Assembly: GCA_963575745.1 (NCBI GenBank)
Contig: CAUYUJ010000203.1
Coordinates: 486,577-550,576 of the forward strand
Direction: 5' to 3'
Source: Prorocentrum cordatum
Taxonomy: Eukaryota; Sar; Dinophyceae; Prorocentrales; Prorocentraceae
Length of the DNA stretch: 64,000 nucleotides
The notes beneath the pieces are model-generated. The model had not been told where the DNA came from, did no database searches, and saw nothing but the letters and a program-made list of their open reading frames with translations. Made by a program: the position numbers and the translations under genes. Positions within the stretch are counted from its first letter, which is position 1. Every line of letters begins with the position of its first letter. This document shows positions 32,372 to 45,705 of the stretch, piece after piece.

Positions 32372-34440
32372 GGCAGGTAGCTTCGCCCCGCGGTAGGACC
32401 CCTTCGGCAGAGCCTCTCCCCTCCCGCCTCTCCCCCTCCCTCTTTGCGCCCAGGGGGCGCCCCGTGCGCCCAAGGAGTGGCAGGCAGAGGTCGTGAAGGG
32501 CACTTGCCCCGCCCACCCGCCACCTTTTGTAAGTGGGTAATTCATTTAGGTGTTGTTTATTGCCGTTCTGGAGCCATGCCCCCCCCATGCCCTTCTCCTC
32601 CCGCTTTTGCCCCTTCCCCGCCCTCCCGGGCGCCCCCCCCCCCCCCGAATCCTCTGCAGATCGACGGCGCCGCGGTCGCAACAAACATCGCCCTGTCTTC
32701 TCCCCCTCCCGTCCTCCCGCTCCGCAGGGCTGGGTTGGGTCGGGCCGGGCCGAGATGGGCCGCTTCCCCCCGCTCCCTCGCCGTGGGGTTGGGCTGGGCG
32801 GGGGGGGGGTTGGGGCCGAGGGCCTGGGCCGCCCAGAGTGGCTGAGCAGGCGGCACCGCGGGAGCGCTCGTCTGGTGGTCCAGCCCCGCTGGCCGCATGG
32901 CCCTTTCGCCCTTCCTCCCTCTGCTTGCTCTTGTCTCCCCTGTCTCCCGCGTCTTCTCTCCCCGTCTTCTTCTCTCCCCTTCCGGCCCTTCCCCCCCCCG
33001 TGCCCGCCCCCCCCCCCCCCTCCCGCTTCGGGCCCGGGCCTGCTCGGGGGGGAGGGGCCTGCCCGAGCCGGGCCAGTGAAGGCCGAGCGGCGGTCTCGGA
33101 GCCTCTGCGCGCCGTGGTCGTTGCTGTTGCCGTCGCTGCCGTCGTCCCGTCGTCGTCGTCGCTGTCTGTCGCGCCGCTGTCGTGGTTGTTGTGGTCTGTG
33201 CCGTTGCGGTTGGTGTTGCCTGCGTCGCTGCTGCCGTGTGTCCTGCCGCCGCTTCGAGGTCCCCGACGGCCTTCCTCCGCCGCCCCCGTTCCGGGCCAGG
33301 CCTCCTTGGGTTCTCGGAGGAGGCGGTCGTTGAGCCGTGCCCTCCTGTGGCCCTGGTGGTCTCGGTCCTGCGTGGAGGCTGTGGCCGAAGCCTATCGGGT
33401 GTTGTTGCCTCTTTCTCTCTGCTCCTCTAGGGTCTGGCGTAGCTGCGAACGCCCGCCTCTTGCTCTCCCCTTCCCCAGCTCCGGCGCCCCCTCCCTCCCT
33501 TTTCCCTCCCTCCCTCCTTTCCCCCCCCTGCCCTGGTGGCCTTTCTCTCCCCGTCTGGTCTCCCCCCCTCCCGCCCTCCCTCCCTTCTGCAGAGCCCTCC
33601 CCCGCTCGCCCCTCTCCTTCCCTCTCTCCTTCCCTTTCTCCCTGCCTCCCTCCCGCCTTCCGCCCGGGAGCCCGGGTGGTCGTGTCGGGTCGGGCCGGGA
33701 TGGGCCTCTCTCTTCGCCCCGTCCTCTCTCCCTTTCTCCTCCTCTCTGGGGTGGTTTTCTCTCCCCTTCCGATCTCGCCCCCTGCCGCCCTCCCTCCCCT
33801 CTGCCTGGCGCTTCTGGGGGAAGGTTCCCTGACCGCTGCTTGTTTGGGGGTCCCTTTGTCGCCACGGCTGGATTCTCCTCAGAGCTCTGGTCCTGCCCTG
33901 GGGTGCAGCGGGAACGGTTTTCCTCTCCCTGTGGGCCCCTGGCAGGCTGGCCGGGTCGGGCTGGGCCCCCTTCCCCCACCCTCGGGGTGGCTCCCTCTCC
34001 CCCTTCCTGTCACCGTCCCGCACCTGCGGGGTGCGTCGACCAGGCAGTGTAGTGGGGATCGGACGAGCTCCAGACAGGTGCTCCCTGCCTGGCCCCCCCC
34101 ATGTTGCGGGGAGTCTCTGAGTTGCATCTGCTGCTTCGCTCTGGCTGAGGCTCAGGGCGGAGGTGTTGGCTGGAGCTGCGACGTCCTTCGGTGGCTGGGG
34201 GGGGGGTCCCTAGGTAGGGGCTGTGCCCCCCCCCCCCCGGCGCCTTGGCGCCGCTCCCCGGGCTCGCTTTGAGCGCTGGGGGGGGGGGGGTCCAGCGCCG
34301 ACCCAAGCGTTCCGCCCAGGCCCCCCGAGAGCTTTAGCTTTCGCCTACCCTCCCCCCGTTCCCTCCAGTGCTAGCGCTTTGTCTTCCAGAGCCGTCGCAG
34401 CAAGGTCGCTTCCGAACCCTCTCCGGGTCGTGGCTCCTTG
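32372..34440. other. no gene; C/T- and GGGTCGGGC-rich DNA
   Basis: About 2 kb downstream of the CxxC gene. Long open frames exist on the plus strand but they are Pro/Ser/Leu low-complexity products of C/T-rich tracts. GGGTCGGGCCGGG words recur near 32735, 33680 and 33955, like those upstream of the gene near 29605. I see no domain. Confidence 0.5.
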
Positions 34441-34499
34441 CTAAAAGGAAACGCCGTCCGACGCCTGCGCCGCCAGCTCAAAGGGAGCACACCTACCTA

Positions 34500-35262
34500 C
34501 CTCCTCCTCCTCCTCCTCCTCCTCCTCCTCCTCCTCCTCCTCCTCCTCCTCCTCCCCCTCCTCCACCTCCTCCCACTCCTCCGCCTCCTCCTCCCTCCTC
34601 CCTCCTCGTGCTCGCCATCACCTCTTCCTGCGCGCGGAAATCAGGGCTCGCCCCGCAGAGAGGCCGGCGGCGGGCGCTGGGCTCTAATCGTAGCCGCCTT
34701 GGGGGAGGAGGGGTGAGGAAGAGGAGGACGGGGGAGGAGGGGGAAAGGGAGGAGGAGGAGGAGGAGGAGGAGAAAGAGAAAGGGGACAGGGAGACGGAGA
34801 CGGATGGAGAAGAAGGAAGAGGGGGAGGAGGAGGAGGAGGAGGAGGAGGAGGAGGAGGAGGAGGAGGAAGAGGAGGAGGAGGAGGAGGAAGGAAAGGATG
34901 AGGAGGAGGAGGCGTAGGAGAAGGATGAGGAGGAGCAGGAGGAGGAGGAGGACAAAGACAAGGACAAGAACAAGGCGCTTGGGGAGATGGGCCCAGTCAG
35001 AACGGCAGAAGCTCAAGGGATCTTCGGGCCTCCCTGCGTGAGGATATGTGTACAGGGCCCCCCTCACGGGAGCGACGGAAGGCCCCGTTGGGCCCTGTGA
35101 CGCTGCCAATCCAACGGGGGTGTTATACCACTCGAAAACAAAACGAAAACAGGGGCAAGCCTTGGAGGAGGAGGAGGAGACGACCGTAGGACAGAGGGAG
35201 GAGGAGGAGGAGGTGGAGGAGGAGGAGGAGGAGGAGGAGAAGGAGGAGGGGGAGCGAGTCCA
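34500..35262. repeat. (CTC)n then (GGA)n microsatellites
   Basis: CTC triplets at about 34500-34550, GGA/GAG tracts at about 34750-34960 and GGA again at about 35165-35250. The switch from CTC to GGA on one strand gives a potential long inverted repeat across about 200 bp. Confidence 0.9.
34551..34631 (+). repeat. direct repeat, right copy, flanking the CxxC gene
   Basis: Right-hand partner of 29453-29542, ending with the same GTGCTCGCCATCACCTCT followed by a pyrimidine and CCTG. Confidence 0.75.
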
Positions 35263-35289
35263 ATGGTCTCCATAGCCATCGACATTGAC

Positions 35290-36941
35290 TAGGGAGCCGC
35301 AATATCAAACAACGGCCGCCCTGGTCGCGGGGTGCGTCACCGGTCGAGGGAATACCCGTGCGCGGGTGACACCCAACCTTGAGATTGTTCAGGATTGTTG
35401 TACGGAGGCGGCGAATATTCGTCTTGCCTGGGCCATTACAGGTTTCCACCAACACGGGAGATTGCCTGGTGGATGTTGGCCCACCACAATTCAGACAATG
35501 AACGAAGAGGCCTGTGGTGACAAGGTGATGTCCACGCACAAGCTCGTAGGAAGCCTCAAGGGCGATACTAGACACAGTGGGCTCCTGAGGTGACTGGTCG
35601 GCACTAGGCAGACTAGACACACATTGCAGCTAGCACGCAAAGCCCTACTTCTAGCCGTAGCACTGGCAATCCCCGTGGAGGCTGCCGCATCCGTAGACGC
35701 CCCAGACTGGCCGCTGGCGGGGATCGAACCCCCAGCGGCCTCCCTGGACCCAGCGGGTGACGCGGCAGGAGTCAAGGGTCCCGCGCCTTCAGGATGGCCA
35801 GCCTCAGGCCCCAAAAAGCGGTCGGCCGCTCGGAGAGCGATGGCGATTGCCACTGAGGACGAGGAGGGGAGGGAAACGCTCGTCGAGGAGGAGTAAGGCA
35901 GTTTCTGCCTGGCACGGACCATGGGGCGCTGCAGGGCGAAGGGCGCGCACGACGTGCGCTTAAGCCTCAGCAGCGTGGCCTCATTCGAAGCCCGCGCCGT
36001 GCACCGCGTAAAGATCCAGCCCTGGCCGTCCTTGGCCATCTCGCACCTGTTCTCGACCAGCTGCGCATGGCCACGAACAGCAGGCACCCGTCGTGTAGCA
36101 GGGGCCAGCTGCCTGAGCTCATCACAGAGGGAGCCCACCGCCTCCATCATCCAGGACTGGGGCTTGGCCTCGGTCTTCGAGTCGCTCTCATCTTGACCCT
36201 GAACAGGCCCAGGAGCGTCGCAGGCAGTCGGCGGGCCTTCGCGCGGCCCAGGTAGTCCTGCGCGTCAAGGTCCTGCCGCTCGCGCTCAAGCGCGACCTGG
36301 AATAGCACCCTCCAGATGTGAGCGTACTGGCAACGGGGCAAGGCCAGCTCAGGATCCCAGCCACAGATCTCGTGAGCCAGGGCCGCCATATCTGTGAGCA
36401 CGAAGCTCAGGTAGTCCATGTGGCGGAGCGCCTGGAGACACGCCCAGCGCTCCGCTCTGCCGACCGTCTGCCGTCGGCCTGGCAGTGCGCCGAATGCCGC
36501 ACGGGCGGGCACCTAGTCCGTGCTGAGCTAGATGCAGGCCCAGCCGCAGCTGCACAACTCAAGCCAGGGGGTCTCGTAGCCCGAACCGTCATGGCAGACC
36601 ACCGTGGACCTGGTGCTGATGTCCGTGGTCCAATCCCTCCACCCGCAGAGCTCGGCAGTGGGCTCCGCCTCGGGCACCGCACAGTGCAGCATGGGGAGGC
36701 CAAACGCGATATCGAAGCGGTCGTAATCGCTTTCGACCGCACCGTTGCTGCAACTCTCCTTCGTCCTCTTGCGCACCTGGAGCAGGCCCGCGTCCAGCTG
36801 CTCGATGGTGTCGCCCTCTTCCTGGCCGACGTTGAGCACCTTCGGGCATTGATAAAACTGGAGGCCCTTGATGCAATTCTCACGGCCCGGACAGAACGGG
36901 CTCCGCGGACTGGACACGTACCCCTCGGCGTGAACCTTCAC
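35290..36941 (-). mobile_element. LINE relic: RNase H and two zinc knuckles
   Basis: On the minus strand 36941-36528 reads towards an RNase H with CHDGSGYE (first Asp), and 36512-36147 continues in the same frame with GRAERWACLQAL (Glu) and VLTDMAAL (Asp). Two in-frame stops lie between them near 36515-36532. After a frame change, RGHAQLVENRC ... WIFTRCTARA ... C (near 36030-36100) looks like a first zinc knuckle. GHHLVTTGLFVHCLNCGG ... C ... GCHPRTG (near 35340-35545) is a second, matching the terminal domain of the 22.9 kb and 56.4 kb elements. No reverse transcriptase is present. Confidence 0.65.
36147..36941 (-). pseudogene. RNase H domain of LINE, broken
   Basis: About 265 codons in one frame, interrupted by two stop codons (TAG at each of two places near 36515-36532) in the segment between the first catalytic Asp and the Glu. 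Catalytic-type motifs DGSG, AERW and TDM are still readable. Loss of continuity means it cannot make a full RNase H. Downstream coding similarity shifts frame. Confidence 0.65.
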
Positions 36942-37499
36942 CGCGTCTCATGACGCCCTCGCCCAGAGCTCCAACGTCCCTCAGCCTGGTGACGGCACGG
37001 AAGCGCAGCATAGTGAGCAGCGCCGAACTGTGAGTGCAACCAATCAGGATACGTTGGTTGTTGCAAATGGGTCGTGACCAGCAGCCATGGGCACGTGTCA
37101 CCCTAGGCATTCTGAAGTAGGACTAGGCCAGCAACTGCCACACCAGGAGGAGGAGGAGGAGGAGGAGGCAGAGGAGAAGGAAACGAATGAGGAGGAGGAG
37201 GAGGAGGAGCAGGCAGCAAAACCAACAACAGCTGCAGGAGGGGGCACGGAAATGGTCTGAATCAGCCCGCTCGCTTTCTTGAGATGCGACCGACGCTCGG
37301 GAGCAACCTTGAGCGAAACTAGTTCGCGGCATGCGTGCGCGTGCCAATCGCCCCGTTGCTGTCCCGGTGCATGCAGCGGCCACGCAACGCACTTGCTGGG
37401 CTCAGGGGGCCGTGCCGAACATTACCTGCGGAGCTGGCGGCACTACCTGTGGAGCTGTCAGCATGACTGTTGTGCTACACCATCTCTCGAGGAATTCCA
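36942..37499. other. no gene; (GGA)n tract
   Basis: A GGA/GAG tract occurs at about 37147-37210. The remainder has no recognisable coding or repeated feature. Confidence 0.5.
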
Positions 37500-37654
37500 G
37501 ATGGGGTCCGAGTAGATGTGGTCGGAGGATCGCACCGCATCGCCAATGCATCGGCGACGTCGGCGTGGGGAAACATGGGCTCCACATCGAGCCGCATCGT
37601 CGATGCATCGGAGATGCGACGTGATCCTCCGACCCTATTTGCTCGGACCCGATC
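37500..37654. repeat. fold-back element with ~60-bp arms
   Basis: Left arm GATGGGGTCCGAGTAGATGT, then GGTCGGAGGATCGC, CGCATCGCCAATGCATCGGC. The right arm, read inverted, is GATCGGGTCCGAGCAAATAG, then GGTCGGAGGATCAC, CGCATCTCCGATGCATCGAC. The arms are separated by about 30 bp. Length about 155 bp; no coding. Different ends from the CCGCGCGGA family. Confidence 0.8.
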
Positions 37655-38734
37655 TAGGAGGCCTAGACCATCTCAACACAGGTAATTGTGGCAGGTCGGG
37701 GTGGCATACCATGGCGGACAGACTGCAACATATCACATGTTTGCCAGGGACGTCATGATGACAACCTAACGACTGCCCAACGTGTAGACCGACGATGCAA
37801 TTATGTGTTCGTCTGCTTCGCTCCGAAACTGAATTGCGGCAACGGTCGACTCTCGCCGGTGAGATCATGAAATCAAAACGATATCACACTATTCTCAGCA
37901 TCGCCAGCGTCACATGCCAACGTGCCATCCACAAATGGAAAACGAAGACCGTGCTGCCAGCTCAGACCATCCCGGAGCTCCCGATATTGGGGCACTGCGG
38001 GTCGCCGTCTCCAGCTGCCCTTTGGACCCCATACGTTGCAAGTCTTCTCTGCCCTGAACACTCCACGGCGCGCAGGAGAAGCAACCGTTCTCTCATTTCC
38101 TTCGTTACACTGGTTTTCGCGTGGCTTCCGCTGCTCGCTCGTGTGCTTATGCAACGGGGCACGTCCGCTGGCAGCTCCATCACTCTCTAACGCTCTACGC
38201 CGAACGACTGCCCCAGACTGGATTCCACCAGAAACGCCGCAGAGCAAGCGTCAAAACGGGGACCTATCGCGCGCGGGGGCGCCCGAAGAAATGATAGCGA
38301 ATGGGCCTCTGTGCGAAACCCACTTCGCCAGCATTGCGAGACGGCTCTTCACCAGCCCGTTCCTTGCTTGGGGGGCGCCCGAGGGAGCCCTGAACGGCAA
38401 GGGCTTGCGGCAAGCGCGCATTGCACCGAGGTGCATGCACAAAGGGGGGACAAGACTGAGCCTGGAACCCTGGGGATCCAAAGGGTCTCGAGAGTCTCGT
38501 TGCCAACGGAAGGCCCGCCTTCGCAGGGAACGCTGCCGACCATTCGAAAGATTCTGAGGCGCACTGTAAACCACTGCTTGACACTCCGCCCGGCACCGCG
38601 CTCTGCAGAACAGCATTGGCCCTGGCCACACCCCATCGAGCGGCCCTGCTGGGTGGGCCCTAAGGCACAGGACGAGCCTTCCCCCATCCCCCCACCCCAA
38701 CGCCCGACCACGACCACTGGACGACGCCCGTCCA
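37655..38734. other. no supportable gene
   Basis: Unique-looking DNA with conflicting short frames on both strands. None carries a recognisable domain. Confidence 0.4.
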
Positions 38735-38879
38735 CAAACTTGTTGCGCTCCGCGCGGATGTCTTGGATCTGCGCTGGGACCCCCTCCCTGGCGCGCGCAG
38801 AGCGCCAGGGGCGGCGCCGGAGGCGCCACCAGGGGGCCCAGGCGCCGATCCAAGAAATCCGCGCGGAGCTTCAACAGTT
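38735..38879 (+). repeat. fold-back (MITE-like) element
   Basis: Left end AAACTTGTTGCGCTCCGCGC, then GGATGTCTTGGATC. Right end GATCCAAGAAATCCGCGCGG, then AGCTTCAACAGTTT. The arms are inverted copies of about 35 bp. The centre has GGCGGCGCCGGAGGCGCCAC. Same family as 18743 and 28511. Confidence 0.8.
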
Positions 38880-39269
38880 TATGTTCATGGTGATTTTTTC
38901 CTCTTCGAACAGAAGAAGGAGGATGCGAATGAGCATCAGGACTCTCGTGAGCGGCCAGCGGATGGATGGCCAGAGGCGGAGCAGAGTCCGCGCCTTGTCG
39001 AAGGAGGCAGAAAGTTACACAGCGAGCTCAAAGCCGCGGAGGAGCGGCACAATCTTCTGTGGCGGTCTGATACGGTGGGAGCAGGTCGATCAGGATGACG
39101 AGAAGGACTGATGAGGACGAGGAAAGGGGAGGAGGAGGCGGGGCAGGAGGGGAATGAAGCCTCCGGTCCGCAGCTGCCAGCAAGAGACAGCGGAGCTGCC
39201 GTCGGAGGAGACGAGCCCGTCGGAGTCGGATGGGTCGACGCCCACGGCCGTGTCCTCGTCGGGGCTCTC

Positions 39270-39425
39270 CTCGTCCTCTTTGGCGGCGAGCCCATGGGGG
39301 GAAGGCAGAGGGGGCTGCATTTCTCGGAATACCTCCAGCCCTCTGAGAAGGCTTCCGAGCCTTCTCCGAAGACACAGGGTGCTGCTCAGAAGGCGCGAGG
39401 GTATCTGAGCAGCGCCGCCGCCTTC
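39270..39425 (-). repeat. CCTTCTGAGAAGG palindrome-rich repeat, copy 3
   Basis: CTCTGAGAAGGCTTCCGAGC, CCTTCTCCGAAGACAC and CTCAGAAGGCGCGAGGG words match the 6965 and 18930 copies in reverse order, so this copy is inverted. Confidence 0.6.
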
Positions 39426-39431
39426 CTTGCA

Positions 39432-39497
39432 CCGAGGAGGCAAGGATGCGAGGGCACCCTTGGGAAGGTCGGCCATCCTTGCTATGCGGGTTGACGG
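39432..39497 (-). repeat. 65-bp dispersed element, copy 2 (inverted)
   Basis: GAGGCAAGGATGCGAGGGCA, then GGGAAGGTCGGCCATCCTTG, then CTATGCGGGTTGACGGTG; the inverse of the element at 30122. A partial copy (TACCCTTGCTATGCGGGCTG) follows near 39645. Confidence 0.7.
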
Positions 39498-41610
39498 TGG
39501 GTCCCCCGACTCGTCAGCGCTCGGGGCAGGCGCGGCAGAGCGCGGCATGGTTGGGCCACCGTGCCCACGAGCGGCGAGCGTACCCGCATCCGCGCCCTCG
39601 CGGCCTGGACTGCGGGGCGCGACCCCCGCGGGTGGGCAGGTTGCCTACCCTTGCTATGCGGGCTGGCTGTGTCTTCCAAGTCCACCGCCCGCCGCGGTCC
39701 CCGACGACGGACCGAGCCCTCGGGGCGGCGGTCCTGGAGAGAGCCCCCCCGCCTCGGGCCCCGCGCCGAGGCCGCCTCGGGCCTCCACGGGGGAACTCTG
39801 GAGGCCAGCCGGGGCTGCGGCAGGCTCGCGTCGGTAGTGATCTACCGTGTTCCTCGAGGGCGCCCTAACCTCGCGCTTCGCGCTGCGCGGAGCGTGAGTA
39901 GCTTCGCGCCCTCGAGGCCCCCCCCCCCAGGGGAGAAGAGGGGGACGAGGAGGAAGCGGAGCCGAACTGCGAAGCGCGAGCAACTTCGCGCCCTCGAGGG
40001 CGCCCCTGTTTGGAGTGCTGCTGCCCCGCCCCCTGTCGGCAATCGGGGCTGCGCACAGGGCAGCCCTCGAGGAGGTGTGGACCAGGTCGGCAGGCTTGTG
40101 CCGCGCCGACCCCAGCGTGGGTTCCTGACACCGCGGGGGTCGTTGAACCTGGAGCGATCGGCCCGAAACGTCCGATCGTTCGGGCGTCCGGCGTCGCATA
40201 GTAGGGGGCGATACGCGGGGGGGGGAAAGGTGCACATTTCCGGCCCTAAAGCCCCCCCTTTGGAGCCCTACTGGGCTTCCGGGGCCCTACAAGGGCTCCT
40301 TTTCTGCAACCCTCGCTGCCCCCCCCCCCGTTCTATCGCCCCCTCCCCCCCCCCCCCCTTCTTGTGAGAGGCCCAAACATCCATCGATTCTGGATCGCCG
40401 GCGCGGCGCTCCACATGGAACGCCAGCGGCGTCGGCGCCGCTGGTCGACACGACGCGAACCTACCGTCAGAAGGCCAGCAGCCCCTGGCCAAGCGGCCGC
40501 TCGAGGCGGCCTCCGCGAGCCCTCCACTTCCCCGGCGCTCTGGTCGCGACCGGGCGCTCTGCTCCCCCTGCGGCCCCGCCGGGCGCGGTCCCACGCGCGG
40601 CCTCCCGCCGGGTGCGCTCAGCGTTGCACGCCGGCGGCGGAGTCGCCGCTGGCCGACGCGGCGCGAGCCTACCGCAGCCCAGGCCCCCGACGTGCGGAGC
40701 AGCCTGGGGGCGCCGCTCGGACGCGGCGTGGGGGTGCCGAGGCCGCCTCGGGCCACCACGGGGACCTGTTCGGGCCAGCCAGGGAGATGCGGCGGGCTCG
40801 CGTCGAGACGACCACGGCGCTGGCTTCGGAAGCCGCGCGGATCGCTCAACCCTGGACGATCGCGGCCTCTCGACAGCGCAGACCGCTGGACAAGTGCTGA
40901 TCCTGGGCTGGCGGCGAGATCTGCCTTGAACGCCCGCCCTGGGGTCGCCGCGTCGATACGATGCGAACCTGATTACCTCCAGGGACGGTTACCATGGTGA
41001 CCTGTCTAGACAAGCGTGTTCCACGACTCGCAAAGTAACTACTCGCAATGGCCTGGATCCGCCGCGCGGGATCTACGATCCAATACATCGAGGCAGACAT
41101 TCGTAGTTCGGACGCTTGCGAGCAGGCGCTTTGAAAGTAGTGGAACGCGCTCGATGACAGTCGGGGCCAGCCAGGGTTCTAGTCGGGGCTGATGTTGCGG
41201 CGGCTGCCCTGGCGGCACGAGATGCCCTGCGAGCTGAGCGCGTGTCGCTCCGCTCCACGGGGCGGGAGCCTGGGAAGGGCTCGAGGCGCTGGCGCACGGG
41301 AAGTGGGAAGTGGTCAGCGCGTCGCCGCGAAGCGCGTTTTGTTTTCGTTGCCTGGCACAAACGTCCGAGCAGGCCAGGCGCGGAGCGCTCGGCCCACCTT
41401 CCAGGAGGGCGCCCAGAATGCCTGAGTGAGTTCGCAGTCGGCCAAGGCCGGAGGCCCGAGAACAGCGGCGGCTCACGCAGCCTGGCTCCGCCGCTGCTGT
41501 ACAGTCAACCGGTATGGCAAGGATGCGCGCCGAGGATGCAGGGGCCTGGGACGACCCTGTCGACGCATTTCGAGCGGGGCGCGGCCAACGAAAGTGGCCA
41601 AGGATGGACC
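39498..41610. other. no supportable gene; short GC-rich repeats
   Basis: CTTCGCGCCCTCGAGG occurs at about 39900 and 39985, with an inverted relative near 39855. A GCCGGCG...GTCGACACGACGCGAACC motif at about 40390-40465 recurs, diverged, near 40625-40675 and 40930-40970, and matches 13780-13820. C runs occur near 40320-40360. Nothing protein-like stands out. Confidence 0.45.
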
Positions 41611-41658
41611 GAGGAGGCAAGGATGCGAGGGTACCACTGGGAAGGTTGCCCATCCTTC

Positions 41659-41668
<10 letters not shown>
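41611..41668 (-). repeat. 65-bp dispersed element, copy 3 (inverted)
   Basis: GAGGCAAGGATGCGAGGGTA, GGGAAGGTTGCCCATCCTTC, CTATGCGGGTTGACTGTGC. It overlaps the stop codon of the minus-strand frame that ends at 41659, so that stop may be supplied by the repeat. Confidence 0.7.
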
Positions 41669-43728
<2,060 letters not shown>

Positions 43729-43765
43729 CTGAACGGTGGCCGGCGGGTCCAGCAGCACGTGCACC

Positions 43766-44204
43766 AGAACACCGGGTCAGCGGGAAGAGGCAGGGAGCGG
43801 GATCGAGGGGGAAAGGACAGGAAGGGGGACGGAGGAGGATGGAGAGGGCGAGCGCAAAGGGAGATGAGCGCTAGAAAACTTGATCGGACAGCAACGGGAA
43901 ACGCAGATTTTGTCCATTGGACTCGTGGGGGGAACAGAATGAAAGGATGATGGCGACGGCAAGGCGGCGGATGTCGAGAATGGCAGCGTGTTGGACAAGG
44001 AGGGCAGCGAGGGGAGCGCAGAGGGATAACGAGTAGGAAGACAAGCACGAGGACGAGGAAGAGATGCAGGAGGACGAGTAGGAGGAGGAACGAAGCAGAG
44101 GAGGAAAGGGAGGATGAGAGGAAGAATAACCACAAAGACGCAGAAGGAAAGTAAGGAGCCCGACGAAAAAGGACGTCGAAGAAAAGAGGGGTCCTCGTGA
44201 TCTT
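43766..44204. other. purine-rich DNA upstream of the PqiA-like exon
   Basis: GGA-, GAAG- and GGGA-rich on the plus strand, so C/T-rich on the minus strand. It could be the intron preceding exon a. No exon is recognised within it. Confidence 0.4.
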
Positions 44205-44545
44205 TTGAGGCTGCCCTGGGCTGTTGGGGCGGTCTGGGGCTATCTTGGGGCACCCTGGGGACGTCTTGGGGGCCTGTCGGGGTCCTCTTGGGGGCTACTG
44301 GAGTCTCCTTGGGCTGTCTGGGCATGCCTTAGGGTTCCCTGTGGGCTCTCTCAGGCCATCTTGGCGCCCTCTTGGGCTGTCTTGGGCCGTCTTGGGGCAC
44401 TCTTGGGCAGTCCTGGGGCCTCTTCGGGCGCTCTTGGGAGCCTCTGGGTGCCTCTTGGGGGCTCCTCGGGGCGCTGTTGGGGTCCCCTGGAGGCCATTGG
44501 GGAGCGCTCTTGGGTCGTTTTGAATCCTTCGGGAGTGACTCCAAG
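44205..44545 (-). repeat. CCAAGACGG minisatellite, copy 4 (inverted)
   Basis: CTCTTGGGCTGTCTTGGGCC-type words repeat on the plus strand, so the array is inverted relative to copies 1 and 3. Unit spacing is irregular. Confidence 0.8.
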
Positions 44546-44689
44546 ATAATGCTGGTTCGGAGTCCTCTCCAAATCTCGTTTTCCGAAGCTGTCTCGAGCG
44601 AAACGACCGTTGTCCTAGAATCTGCTAGAGAAGTTCCCGTGCAGCTCGCATCCCTTGGCGAGAGAAATTTGAATTCTACTCCAGAACCA

Positions 44690-45580
44690 ACGGTGCACGA
44701 TGGAGGCGCTTCCCGTCATCCGCCACCATGTCTCCTGGCCTGTTGAGGCGTGGTATGATGCCAAATGCTGTCTTGCAAGGCATCTGTATTCTCATAACAG
44801 CCCCCGCGCCACCACTAGCGGACCGCCGCGTGCATCCCCTGTAATGCTGAGGCCACGATCCCTCGTGCAAAACAGATCCGCGCTCCCCAGGCCAATATCT
44901 CTTGTGAAAAATGGTGTGTTTATCTCCCGAGTTTCAAGACGGCTCAGTCAGGCAACCAAGGCAATCGAGATGGCTCAAATGCGAAGACGACGCCAAAAGA
45001 TGAAACCAACAAGACCCAATGTGGCTGCAAGACGGCCGAATAACGTGCTTCCACGAGGGCCACAGAAGGCCACAAAAGGTCACCCTATAGAGTCCGAAGG
45101 AAATGCCATTCAAGGTTTTCAAGGATGGTTGCATTCTGACGCTTCCGTCAGCTCAGGACGGCCCACTCCAAGATGACCAAACGACGGCCCAAGAATCCCC
45201 CAAGAGGGTTCCAAGATGGCCCGCGAGGACCCCGCGATGGCCCAAGACGCATCCAAGACGACCCAAGAAGGCGCCTGGAGGGAACCCAGGTAGCCTTAGA
45301 AGGCCCTTCTACGGCACATCATGGCGCCAAGACGGCACCACGACGGCGCCAAAACGGCCCCACCACGGCCGCCAGAACCCTTCCCCACAGCCATGAGGGC
45401 CCCATGACGGCCCAAGAGAACCTAACGACGGCCCAAGGACGCCCAAGACGGCCAAAGAGGGCCCCACGCTTGTCCCGAGGGACCCCCAAGACTGTTCCAC
45501 AGAAGGCCAAGACAACCCCAAGACGGCCCGAATGAGTTCCATAAGAGCTCCTCAAGAAGTGAAGAAGAACGGTGTCACAT
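44690..45580 (+). repeat. CCAAGACGG minisatellite, copy 5, with head and tail
   Basis: The head at 44716-44780 (CATCCGCCACCATG ... GTTGAGGCGTGGTATGATG) matches the 19.1 kb locus. The array runs about 45145-45535, with sparser repeat words from 44930. It is followed by GTGTCACATGTGACGG and then a CTC-CAT tract, again like the 19.1-20.0 kb locus. No gene. Confidence 0.8.
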
Positions 45581-45589
45581 GTGACGGCC

Positions 45590-45705
45590 TTCCTCGTCCT
45601 CGTTATCCTCCTGCTCTTGCTCCTGCTGATGCTCCTTGCCAACATCATCATCATCATCATCATCATCAGCAGCAACAACATCATCATCATCATCACCCTC
45701 AGAAT
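45590..45705 (+). repeat. short compound CTC-CAT microsatellite
   Basis: CTCGTCCTCG/CTCCTGCTCT words followed by CATCATCAT triplets (about 45645-45695). A small version of the compound tracts at 3.3, 19.9 and 42.0 kb, in the same orientation. Confidence 0.8.

Noticed and set aside
32550-34272. Plus-strand frames of up to 500 codons downstream of the CxxC gene
   Set aside because: Almost entirely Pro/Ser/Leu/Arg from C/T-rich DNA; no domain, and alternative frames are equally open.
35700-35740. tRNA-like T-arm (GGGGATCGAACCCCCAGCGG, read on the minus strand)
   Set aside because: Only an extended hairpin is present. No D-arm, anticodon arm or acceptor stem can be formed around it.
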